From: Betaproteobacteria bacterium UBA6910
GTDB taxonomy: Bacteria > Pseudomonadota > Gammaproteobacteria > Burkholderiales > UBA6910
Reading direction: 5' to 3'
NCBI GenBank assembly: GCA_002451065.1
Contig: DKBC01000188.1
Span: 1 to 7,528 of the forward strand
DNA length: 7,528 nt
The position numbers were made by a program, and so were the translations under genes. The first letter of the stretch is position 1. Every line of letters starts with the position of its first letter. A model generated the notes under the pieces. It made no database searches and was not told the DNA's origin. It worked only from the letters and a program-made list of their open reading frames with translations. Positions 1 through 5,663 of this stretch are shown here, in pieces.

Positions 1-84
1 GAACAGGCTGGCCGCGGTGACGAACCGGACCTTGTGCCGGGACTTGTACGGCTGGCGCGCTAGGGTCACGCTCAAGTCGGTCAT
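1..84 (-). CDS. icmF: IcmF-like coenzyme B12-dependent acyl-CoA mutase (N-terminal fragment)
   Basis: Only the first 28 codons are present; the gene runs off the left edge. The peptide begins MTDLSVTLARQPYKSRHKVR and continues FVTAASLF. From memory, the stretch KVRFVTAASLF matches the start of the B12-binding domain of IcmF, the fused isobutyryl-CoA mutase in which the B12 domain and a G-protein chaperone precede the mutase domain. Ordinary methylmalonyl-CoA mutases carry the B12 domain at the C terminus, so finding it at the very N terminus favours IcmF. The enzyme interconverts isobutyryl-CoA and n-butyryl-CoA, and some members act on pivalyl- or isovaleryl-CoA. The ATG at 84-82 gives the expected family start, but no strong Shine-Dalgarno sequence precedes it. 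It is divergent from the BtuF-like gene, and a LiuR-type operator lies about 36 bases upstream. The family call rests on a short peptide; the downstream mutase domain cannot be seen. Confidence 0.68.
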   Translation of the reverse strand, partial: MTDLSVTLARQPYKSRHKVRFVTAASLF

Positions 85-119
85 GAGTAGAGGCCGGAAA
101 GAGGAGCAGTAACTCTAGA

Positions 120-141
120 TTACGTTTACGTTAACGTCAAA
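120..141. promoter_or_regulatory. Predicted LiuR (MerR-family) operator, icmF side
   Basis: The site contains the perfect 10-bp palindrome ACGTTAACGT (128-137) inside a longer imperfect dyad, with CG steps repeating every six bases. It matches the 5119-5140 site next to the liuR-like gene at 20 of 22 aligned positions. Such an AT-rich, ACG-containing palindrome resembles my recollection of the LiuR motif in proteobacterial branched-chain amino acid regulons. On the minus strand its edge reads TTGACG (140-135), a possible -35 for icmF, with TAGAGT (117-112) 17 bases downstream as a weak -10. That would put the operator between the promoter elements, the usual MerR arrangement, although the 17-base spacer is shorter than the typical 19. 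Which direction it controls is inferred. Confidence 0.72.
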
Positions 142-167
142 CAGCGCGGTCCCGAGAAAGCAGCAAA

Positions 168-185
168 TATCAGAAAGTTCTGATA
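168..185. promoter_or_regulatory. Perfect 8+8 bp inverted repeat, unidentified operator candidate
   Basis: TATCAGAA (168-175) and TTCTGATA (178-185) are exact reverse complements separated by two bases. The dyad lies between the LiuR-type site and the BtuF-like gene, is AT-rich within GC-rich DNA, and has no T-tract after it, so it is a better candidate for a protein-binding site than for a terminator. I do not recognise the motif. The right arm overlaps TGATAAATT, which could act as a weak -10 for rightward transcription. Confidence 0.45.
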
Positions 186-347
186 AATTGAGCGTGGGGA
201 TTGTCACTTTACCCCGATCATGGCGCTGCGGAAAGCCATTATCATCCTCGTCACCGTCAACTCAGTGTTCTCCTCGTGAAGCCCGGCGCCGGATCCTCGG
301 CCCTGACCGATGCCCAAGGAACCCGCCACGCCGCCGCGCGGGGGCGG

Positions 348-1100
348 GTGCGCATCGTTTCCCTGGTTCCGAGCCTGACGGAACTGCTTTGCGACCTCGG
401 CCTTGGCCCTCAACTCGTGGGGCGCACCGGCTTCTGCATCCATCCCCGGGAGGTGGTCAACGGAATACCCAAGGTCGGAGGCACCAAGGACGTCAAGATT
501 GACCTCATTAGACAGTTAGCACCCACTCACATCGTCCTGAACATCGACGAGAACGAGAAGCCGACGGCGCAGAAACTCGCCCGCATCGTGCCCAACGTTA
601 TCGTTACCCACCCCAGAGGCCCTCTCGACAACCCGCCCCTGTACCGGTTGTTTGGCGGCATCTTTCACCGGCAGGCGGAGGCGGAAGCCCTGTGCGCGGA
701 CTTCGAGGGGGCGTGGCGGGACCTCGGGCAGGCGGCGCTCCGCTGGGCCCGGGAACGGGTGCTCTACCTGATCTGGAAAGCGCCCTGGATGACCGTCTCC
801 CGGGACACCTATATCTCGCGCTTCCTGGCGGCCGGCGGCTGGGACACCGTCCCGGACCAGACATCGGCCCGTTACCCCAAGATCGGCCTGGAGGCGGGCC
901 TGATCCATGGACTGGACCGGGTTCTGCTCTCAAGCGAGCCTTACTCCTTCCGGGAGCGCCACGTGGAGGAACTTCGCGCAACCTTCCCCTCCCGCATCGG
1001 AATCCACATCGTGGAGGGAGACATGCTGTCCTGGTACGGAAGCCGGGCGATCGCCGGCTTGACCTACTTGCGCCAGCTGCGGCAGCAGCTCCTGGAATAG
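348..1100 (+). CDS. BtuF-like helical-backbone substrate-binding protein (possible cobalamin-binding protein)
   Basis: This protein of about 250 residues has the fold of vitamin B12 and siderophore ABC-transporter binding proteins (PF01497, COG0614). The conserved start RIVSLVPSLTELL (residues 2-14) is followed by GRTGFCIHP near 25-33, KVGGTK near 42-47, and a second lobe beginning near 138 with YLIWKAPWMTVSRDTY. It ends with SWYGSRAIAGLTYL. I chose GTG at 348 because family members I recall begin exactly at this motif. In-frame alternatives are GTG at 276 and TTG at 201, but they add a low-complexity, non-signal-like leader, and none of the three starts has a convincing ribosome binding site. 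With no evident signal peptide the protein may be cytoplasmic, unlike true BtuF. No permease or ATPase genes are adjacent. It is divergent from the B12-dependent mutase, which makes a cobalamin role plausible, but the ligand is an inference. Confidence in the fold is high; in the start it is modest. Confidence 0.82.
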   Translation: MRIVSLVPSLTELLCDLGLGPQLVGRTGFCIHPREVVNGIPKVGGTKDVKIDLIRQLAPTHIVLNIDENEKPTAQKLARIVPNVIVTHPRGPLDNPPLYRLFGGIFHRQAEAEALCADFEGAWRDLGQAALRWARERVLYLIWKAPWMTVSRDTYISRFLAAGGWDTVPDQTSARYPKIGLEAGLIHGLDRVLLSSEPYSFRERHVEELRATFPSRIGIHIVEGDMLSWYGSRAIAGLTYLRQLRQQLLE

Positions 1101-1148
1101 ATCGGAGCTCGCCAATCCGGGCGAGGGGTGGCCATTCCGCAATTTGTC

Positions 1149-1154
1149 TATAAA
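1149..1154 (+). promoter_or_regulatory. Possible -10 element for the solute-binding protein gene
   Basis: TATAAA stands out in the GC-rich gap between the BtuF-like gene and the next gene, about 63 bases before its ATG. No good -35 hexamer lies 16-18 bases upstream, so this is a weak call. Confidence 0.25.
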
Positions 1155-1216
1155 CTACCGGCTCGCCGAAGACCTCCGGCCTTACCCCTTTCGACAACGT
1201 CCCAATAGGAAACGGA

Positions 1217-2068
1217 ATGAAACGACTTTTTTTCATCGCGCTGCTCTCGATCCTCTCCTTCACCGCCCAGGCCGCGACGGCACCCGACACCCTGGCCAAG
1301 ATCAAGGCCGCCAAGGTGATCACCATCGCCTACGCGCCCGATTCCGTGCCGTTCTCTTTCAAGGATCCCAAGTCCGGGAAGCCCACGGGTTTCTCGGTCC
1401 AGCTCTGCGAGGCGGTGGCGGATAGCATCCGCAAACAGCTCAAACTCGTGGATCTCAAGATCAACTGGGTCGCGGGCACCACCCCGGAACGGCTCACGAT
1501 GGTTGCGGAGGGCAAGGCCGACATGGAGTGCGGAGTGACCACCGCCACTCTCTCGCGCCAGGAGAAGGTGGATTTCAGCATCGTGACCTTCGTGCAGTCG
1601 GGCGGGATCCTGGTGCGGGCCGATTCGGGCGCCATTCAGCCGGGCGACCTGGGCGGAAAGAAGATCGGGGTCGCCGGGGGAACCACCACCGAAAAGTGGC
1701 TGCTGGACGGGCTCGCCAAGTACGCCATCATGGCCGAGGTAGTCACCTTCAAGGACCGCGCGGAGGCCTTCGCGGCATTGGAGGCGGGAAAGGTGAACGC
1801 CATCGCCGGCGACAAGATCGTGCTGGTGGGCATGGTGGCCAAAGCCGGGGATCCCAAGAGCTTCGCCCTGATGGAAGAGAACCTCTCGGTGGAGGCGTAC
1901 GCGTTTGCCCTGCGCCGAGGCGATCCCGATTTCCGGCTGGCGGTGAACCGGGCTCTCGCCAAGATGTACCGCAGCCCGGAACTGGTGACCATCTTCGACC
2001 GCTGGTTCGCCCCGTTCAAGCCTACCGACCTGTTGCAGGCGTTTTACTTCATCGGCTCCATGGAGTAG
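1217..2068 (+). CDS. Exported amino-acid-type solute-binding protein (SBP_bac_3 family)
   Basis: This 283-residue protein is a periplasmic solute-binding protein of the polar amino acid type (PF00497, GltI-like). Residues 1-19, MKRLFFIALLSILSFTAQA, form a classic Sec signal peptide with an AQA cleavage site. The mature domain has the family motif GVTTATLSRQEKVDFS (106-121), in which Arg114 is expected to hold the ligand carboxylate, and an AGDK motif whose Asp199 is expected to contact the ligand amino group. The ATG follows AGGAAA by six bases, supporting this start. Length fits a complete lone binding protein. No permease or ATPase gene lies on either side: upstream is the BtuF-like gene on the same strand after a 116-base gap, downstream the convergent phaC. 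It therefore either works with a transporter encoded elsewhere or acts as a sensor or scavenger. The substrate cannot be read from sequence; glutamate or aspartate is a family-based guess. Confidence 0.88.
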   Translation: MKRLFFIALLSILSFTAQAATAPDTLAKIKAAKVITIAYAPDSVPFSFKDPKSGKPTGFSVQLCEAVADSIRKQLKLVDLKINWVAGTTPERLTMVAEGKADMECGVTTATLSRQEKVDFSIVTFVQSGGILVRADSGAIQPGDLGGKKIGVAGGTTTEKWLLDGLAKYAIMAEVVTFKDRAEAFAALEAGKVNAIAGDKIVLVGMVAKAGDPKSFALMEENLSVEAYAFALRRGDPDFRLAVNRALAKMYRSPELVTIFDRWFAPFKPTDLLQAFYFIGSME

Positions 2069-2086
2069 GAGATCCGGGATACCAAT

Positions 2087-2116
2087 AAAAACGCCACGGC
2101 ATGCCGTGGCGTTTTT
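2087..2116. terminator. Perfect palindromic bidirectional intrinsic terminator
   Basis: The left arm AAAAACGCCACGGCA and right arm TGCCGTGGCGTTTTT are exact reverse complements over 15 bases each. They form a GC-rich stem flanked by an A-tract on one side and a T-tract on the other, so each strand ends in a U-run after the hairpin. It lies 18 bases after the stop of the solute-binding protein gene and 18 bases past the phaC stop on the other strand, exactly where convergent genes need a shared terminator. Confidence 0.95.
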
Positions 2117-2134
2117 AATTTCATGGGTGCCGAA

Positions 2135-3952
2135 TCAGCCCGTTTTCTTGGAGTCCACCCGCAGCTTCACGTAGGACCCGGGAGCGTCCTCGATCGCCTT
2201 GAGCTTGCCCTTGCCGGGCGGGCGGGCGGGGACCTTTTCGCCGGCATATTCGCTCACCCACTTGGACCAGTCGGTCCACCAGGATCCCTCGCGCTGCTTG
2301 GCCCCGTCGAACCAGGCTTTGGGTTCCGCCGGCAGCTGCGGGTTGAGCCAGTAGCCGTACTTGTTGGCGGCGGGCGGATTGATCACGCCGGCGATGTGGC
2401 CGGAGCCGCCGAGCACGAACTTCACCGGGCCCGAAAACAGCGTCGCGCCCTGGTAAGTGGATTTCCAGGGCGCGATGTGGTCTTCCACCGTGGACAGGAA
2501 GTAGGACGGGGTCCGCACTTCCCGTAGATCGATTGGAGTATCCAACAGCTTCACGCCGCCGGGCTCCTTGAGCAGGTTCTTCTGGTAGAAATTCCTCAGG
2601 TAGTAGCTATGCATGGCGGCCGGCATGCGGGTGGAATCCGAATTCCAGTGCAGCAGGTCAAAAGGAAACGGGTCCTTGCCCAGCAGGTAGTTATTAACCA
2701 CGAACGACCAGATCAGGTCGTTGGCCCTCATCATGTTGAAGGTGCCCGCCATCTCGTGACCCTCGAGATAGCCGCGGCTCTCCATGCGCTTTTCCAGGGA
2801 ATCGATGGTCTGGTCGTCGATGAATACTTCCAGCTCCCCGGGCTCGGAGAAGTCGATCATGCTGGTGAAGAAAGTGCCGCTCACGATGGGCTCCTTGCCC
2901 TTGGCGGCGAAGTGTCCCAGGGCGCAGGCGAGCAGCGTCCCGCCCAGGCAGTAGCCGACGGCATTCACCTTGGACTCGCCGGTGGCCTTCTCTATCTGCG
3001 CCAGCGCGTCCAGGGGACCGAGCCGCAGGTAGTCATCGAAGTTCATCTTGGCGTGCTCGGCGTCCGGGTTCACCCAGGAAATCACGAACACGGTGTGGCC
3101 CTGGTCCACGGCCCATTTGATGAAGGAGTTCTTGTCCCGCAGGTCCAGGATATAAAACTTGTTGATCCAGGGCGGGATGATCAGGAGCGGCCGCTTGTAC
3201 ACGGTTTCCGTGGACGGCGTGTACTGGAGCAACTGCATCAGGTCGTTCTGGTAGACAACCTTGCCCGGCGTGGTGGCGATGTTCTCTCCCAGCTTGAACG
3301 CGCTGGGGTCTGTCATCTTGATGCGAAGCTGGCCGTTGCCGCGCTCCATGTCCTCCAGCAGGTTCGAGAACCCCTTGAGCAGGTTCTGGCCGCCGCTCTT
3401 AACCGTCTCGTTGAACACCTCGGGATTAGTGAGCACGAAGTTGGTGGGCGACATGGCGTCGATATACTGCCGGGTGAAGAAGTTGACCTTCTTCGCGGTG
3501 GCCTCATCCATGCCTTCGACGCCGGCCACGGCGTTGTGCAAATGGCGCGCGGCGATGAGATACGACTGCTTCACGTAGTCAAAGACGAAGCTGTCCTCCC
3601 ATGCTTCATGCTTGAAGCGCTTGTCCCCCTTGACAGGCTCCGCCACCGGCTCGGCACTGTGTCCCATCATGCGCATGACCGAGGACGACCACAGGTTCAT
3701 GTAGTCCTGCCAGAGCCCGACGTGAGCCTGGGCCAGCTTGACCGGATCCATCATGAGCTTCGCCGACATGTCCATAAAGGCCTTGGCCACGCCCAGTTCG
3801 TCGGCCATCCCCAGGCTCCCGCCCGACGCCTGGCGTCTTAGGAAGTCGGTGAGGATCTGGCTGCTGCGGGTTGCGATTTCGCCGAAGGTCTGGGCCATGG
3901 CCACGGGATCGGGCACTTGGACTTCCTGTTCCTGGGGATCGTCTTTCGCCAC
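2135..3952 (-). CDS. phaC: Class I poly(3-hydroxyalkanoate) synthase PhaC
   Basis: PhaC polymerises (R)-3-hydroxyacyl-CoA into PHA granules in the cytoplasm. At 605 residues from the chosen start it fits class I (the Cupriavidus necator enzyme has 589). The N-terminal domain carries the typical MDPVKLAQAHVGLWQDYMNL stretch. The alpha/beta-hydrolase core has the lipase-like box GYCLGG with nucleophile Cys335, catalytic Asp491 in VEDHIAPW and His519 in GSGHIAG. PPWINKFYILDL is the usual oxyanion-side motif. I chose GTG at 3952-3950 because AGGAG (3965-3961) sits eight bases upstream. An in-frame ATG at 3997 would add 15 residues, WPFFWFLG-rich, and lies upstream of a perfect TATAAT, so it would be untranscribed from that promoter. 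The gene follows the MBL hydrolase on the same strand and ends at a shared terminator. No phaA, phaB, phasin or phaR is visible here. Acetyl-CoA from the neighbouring leucine pathway is a plausible precursor. Confidence 0.97.
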   Translation of the reverse strand: MAKDDPQEQEVQVPDPVAMAQTFGEIATRSSQILTDFLRRQASGGSLGMADELGVAKAFMDMSAKLMMDPVKLAQAHVGLWQDYMNLWSSSVMRMMGHSAEPVAEPVKGDKRFKHEAWEDSFVFDYVKQSYLIAARHLHNAVAGVEGMDEATAKKVNFFTRQYIDAMSPTNFVLTNPEVFNETVKSGGQNLLKGFSNLLEDMERGNGQLRIKMTDPSAFKLGENIATTPGKVVYQNDLMQLLQYTPSTETVYKRPLLIIPPWINKFYILDLRDKNSFIKWAVDQGHTVFVISWVNPDAEHAKMNFDDYLRLGPLDALAQIEKATGESKVNAVGYCLGGTLLACALGHFAAKGKEPIVSGTFFTSMIDFSEPGELEVFIDDQTIDSLEKRMESRGYLEGHEMAGTFNMMRANDLIWSFVVNNYLLGKDPFPFDLLHWNSDSTRMPAAMHSYYLRNFYQKNLLKEPGGVKLLDTPIDLREVRTPSYFLSTVEDHIAPWKSTYQGATLFSGPVKFVLGGSGHIAGVINPPAANKYGYWLNPQLPAEPKAWFDGAKQREGSWWTDWSKWVSEYAGEKVPARPPGKGKLKAIEDAPGSYVKLRVDSKKTG

Positions 3953-3988
3953 GCCGTTCGCTCCTAAAAACCAGAAAAAGGGCCACAA

Positions 3989-3994
3989 ATTATA
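3989..3994 (-). promoter_or_regulatory. Candidate phaC promoter -10 (TATAAT)
   Basis: On the minus strand 3994-3989 reads the exact consensus TATAAT, about 37 bases ahead of the GTG start and 23 bases ahead of the AGGAG ribosome binding site. It contains the TAA stop codon of the upstream hydrolase gene. The region 16-18 bases further upstream has no good TTGACA match, so an extra activator or an alternative sigma factor is possible. It suggests phaC can be transcribed separately from the hydrolase. Confidence 0.5.
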
Positions 3995-5108
3995 CATGGA
4001 CCGGCCCTGCCGATGAGTTTTTTGTTGCGGTGCGACAGAACCTGAAGACCCCGTCGTTACCCGGAATCCTTTCCACGTCTCCCTGGTGCATCAGGCGGTT
4101 CAGGTGGGCAATGGATTCGCCGATGGCGAAAAACACCTGGTGCGCGTCCAGTTTCCTGGCGAAAAGCACGGGGAGCAGATCGCCCGCAGATTTCGGCGAG
4201 ACGCACGCCCCGCGCACCGCTTCCAGCCGCTCGGCATGGTGGGCCTCCAGTTCCCCGATGCGATGGTGCAGCCCTTGGAAAACCCGCCCGTGGGAGGGCA
4301 GCACCCGGGTACCTTCGGGCAGCGTCCGGTAGCGGGCCTGGGACTCCAGAAACCGCCCCAGGGGGTCACCCTCCGGCTCCTTGGCCCAGACGCTGATGTT
4401 GGTGCTGATCCGTGGCAGCACCATGTCCCCCGAGATGAACAGCCCCAGCTCCGGACAATGAAGCGCGGCATGCTCGGGGGAATGGCCGTGGCCTTCCACC
4501 ACCCGCCAGACGCGCCCGCCAATCGGGATCTCGTCATTGTCGATAATGCGATGGAACGCCGCAGGGAGCGCGGGCACCCCCCGCTTGTAAGCGCTCTCGC
4601 GAACCGAAAACGCCGCGAGGTATTTCGGGTCCAGACCATGGGCGCGGAATAACTCCAGGACCGCCCCCCGCTCGTACCCGCCGTAGCCGTTCCAAACCGC
4701 GTGGGCAGTCAGGTACTCGGCTTCGGTCATCCACACGGAGGCGTCGAAGCGCTCCGAGATCCAGGCGGCAAGGCCCACGTGATCCGGATGGTAGTGGGTG
4801 ACGATCACGCGCCCCACCGGGCGGCCGCGAAGGAAGCCGGAAAAGACCCTTTCCCAAAGCTCCCTCACGGAGTCCAGGGCGTAGCCGGAGTCCACTAGGG
4901 TCCACCCGTCGCCGTCTTCCAAGGCCCAGAGGTTGATATGGTCCAGGGCGAACGGGAGCGGCATCCGGAGCCAATGCACGCCGGGCGCCACTTCGATCGC
5001 CTTCGCCGGCGCCGGAACCGACTGGAACGGATAAGTCAAAGCTGAGGCGGGCCCCGGGGGATGGGGCCTCCCGGACAACGCAATGGGGGCGGTCTGCGGC
5101 CTCGACAT
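3990..5108 (-). CDS. Metallo-beta-lactamase-fold hydrolase with C-terminal winged-helix-like domain
   Basis: This 372-residue protein has the full set of MBL metal-site motifs: THYHPDH (104-110), the histidine of GHGHSPEH (His209), Asp228 in SGDMV and His273 in PSHG. The C-terminal part, roughly 285-345, is helical and resembles the LACTB2-type winged-helix extension. The first 35 or so residues are proline/alanine-rich, with no signal peptide, so the true start could be slightly internal. The ATG at 5108 has only AAAGG as a weak ribosome binding site, and that overlaps the operator at 5118-5140. The family hydrolyses thioesters, phosphoesters or lactones; the substrate is not predictable. 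It is divergent from liuR, with 74 bases between them containing the operator, and it precedes phaC on the same strand. A role in acyl-CoA or leucine catabolism is inferred from context only. In-frame stop TAA lies inside the phaC -10 box. Confidence 0.88.
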   Translation of the reverse strand: MSRPQTAPIALSGRPHPPGPASALTYPFQSVPAPAKAIEVAPGVHWLRMPLPFALDHINLWALEDGDGWTLVDSGYALDSVRELWERVFSGFLRGRPVGRVIVTHYHPDHVGLAAWISERFDASVWMTEAEYLTAHAVWNGYGGYERGAVLELFRAHGLDPKYLAAFSVRESAYKRGVPALPAAFHRIIDNDEIPIGGRVWRVVEGHGHSPEHAALHCPELGLFISGDMVLPRISTNISVWAKEPEGDPLGRFLESQARYRTLPEGTRVLPSHGRVFQGLHHRIGELEAHHAERLEAVRGACVSPKSAGDLLPVLFARKLDAHQVFFAIGESIAHLNRLMHQGDVERIPGNDGVFRFCRTATKNSSAGPVHV

Positions 5109-5117
5109 GAATGCGCC

Positions 5118-5140
5118 TTTACGTTTACGTAAAAGTCAAA
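5118..5140. promoter_or_regulatory. Predicted LiuR operator between the MBL hydrolase and liuR
   Basis: The site opens with two tandem TTTACG hexamers and contains the perfect palindrome TTTACGTAAA (5124-5133), overlapping a wider dyad with TTTACG and CGTAAA arms (5118-5123, 5128-5133). It is 20 of 22 identical to the site at 120-141. It sits next to the regulator gene, so autoregulation is likely, and 10 bases before the hydrolase ATG. On the plus strand TATTAT (5152-5157) is a possible -10 for liuR, without a clear -35 at normal spacing. Confidence 0.78.
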
Positions 5141-5147
5141 TAGTCTT

Positions 5148-5171
5148 ACGCTATTATTGTCTCCCTAGCGT
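5148..5171. repeat. Short inverted repeat in the liuR leader
   Basis: ACGCTA (5148-5153) and TAGCGT (5166-5171) are exact reverse complements separated by 12 bases. The possible liuR -10 TATTAT begins at the end of the left arm. With only six-base arms this could be chance or a second weak regulator site. Confidence 0.25.
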
Positions 5172-5182
5172 CGCTTCCCTGG

Positions 5183-5599
5183 GTGAAAAAGTCAACGTAC
5201 AGGATTACTGATTTGGCTAAGGAATTCGGTGTTACCACCCGAGCCATCCGGTTCTATGAGGACCAAGGCCTGCTCACTCCCGGGAGGGAGGGCATCAATC
5301 GGGTCTACAGCAGCCGCGACCGCGTCCGCCTCAAACTCACCCTGCGGGGCAAGCGCTTAGGATTTTCATTGGGACAAATCAAGGAGTTGTTCGACATCTA
5401 CGATTCCGCCAGGGGCGAGCAGGCACAGCTCAGCCAGTATCTTGAACTGCTGGCTGCGCGGCGCGCGCAACTCGAGCAGCAGCGTGAGGATATCGAGGCC
5501 GTGCTTGGCGAAATTGACGCCTTCGAGGCCCAATGCCGAAGCCTCCTGGCCCAGAAAGCCCGCCGCCGGGAGGCAGGCGGCCCAAGCTCCGCGGCCTGA
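5183..5599 (+). CDS. liuR: MerR-family regulator, LiuR-like
   Basis: This 138-residue protein has the MerR layout. An N-terminal winged helix-turn-helix spans residues 6-31, with motif TTRAIRFYEDQGLLTP. The wing NRVYSSRDRVRLKL is followed by GKRLGFSLGQIKELFD. A long C-terminal coiled coil (about 85-122) is the dimerisation helix. The block RVRLKLTLRGKRLGFSL is what I recall as typical of LiuR, the regulator of leucine/isovalerate degradation. It has a single cysteine (in AQCRS) and no metal-binding cysteine cluster, which argues against metal or redox sensing members such as MerR, CueR or SoxR. The start is GTG at 5183; the upstream bases give no convincing ribosome binding site, so initiation may be weak. 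It heads a same-strand cluster with thioesterase, isovaleryl-CoA dehydrogenase and carbonic anhydrase, and the operator at 5118-5140 suggests autoregulation. The effector is unknown; an acyl-CoA is plausible. Confidence 0.88.
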   Translation: MKKSTYRITDLAKEFGVTTRAIRFYEDQGLLTPGREGINRVYSSRDRVRLKLTLRGKRLGFSLGQIKELFDIYDSARGEQAQLSQYLELLAARRAQLEQQREDIEAVLGEIDAFEAQCRSLLAQKARRREAGGPSSAA

Positions 5600-5638
5600 C
5601 GCTCAAGCATCGGCCTTCCGCCCAGATTGCCGCGCTCA

Positions 5639-5651
5639 CGTTAAGTTAACG
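5639..5651. promoter_or_regulatory. Palindrome upstream of the thioesterase gene, possible weak LiuR-like site
   Basis: CGTTAA (5639-5644) and TTAACG (5646-5651) are exact reverse complements around a single G. It shares the CGTTAA/TTAACG elements of the 120-141 operator but has an odd centre and lacks the TTTACG hexamers, so it may bind the same regulator weakly or not at all. It lies in the 64-base gap between liuR and the thioesterase gene, 12 bases before the latter's GTG. Confidence 0.35.
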
Positions 5652-5663
5652 CGAGATTCTCCG

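Noticed and set aside
85..347. Cobalamin riboswitch near the B12-related genes
   Set aside because: I looked for a B12-box-like GCCACTG element and the surrounding folded architecture and saw neither. The region is also short for a leader plus two operators.
1108..1125. Hairpin CTCGCC-N6-GGCGAG after the BtuF-like gene
   Set aside because: The stem is only six base pairs and no T-tract follows, so it does not support an intrinsic terminator call.
604..1326. Open reading frame of 240 codons on the minus strand
   Set aside because: The product is Arg/Pro/Gly-rich and low in complexity, and it overlaps the BtuF-like gene and the signal peptide of the next gene in antisense.
2609..3841. Open reading frame of 410 codons on the plus strand, opposite phaC
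   Set aside because: It lies wholly antisense to phaC, whose motifs and catalytic residues are intact. Its translation has no recognisable domain, and long antisense frames are expected in GC-rich coding DNA.
5442..5663. Upstream extension of the thioesterase frame
   Set aside because: It overlaps the liuR coding sequence in another frame, is Ser/Arg/Ala-rich without homology, and the thioesterase family length is matched from GTG 5664.
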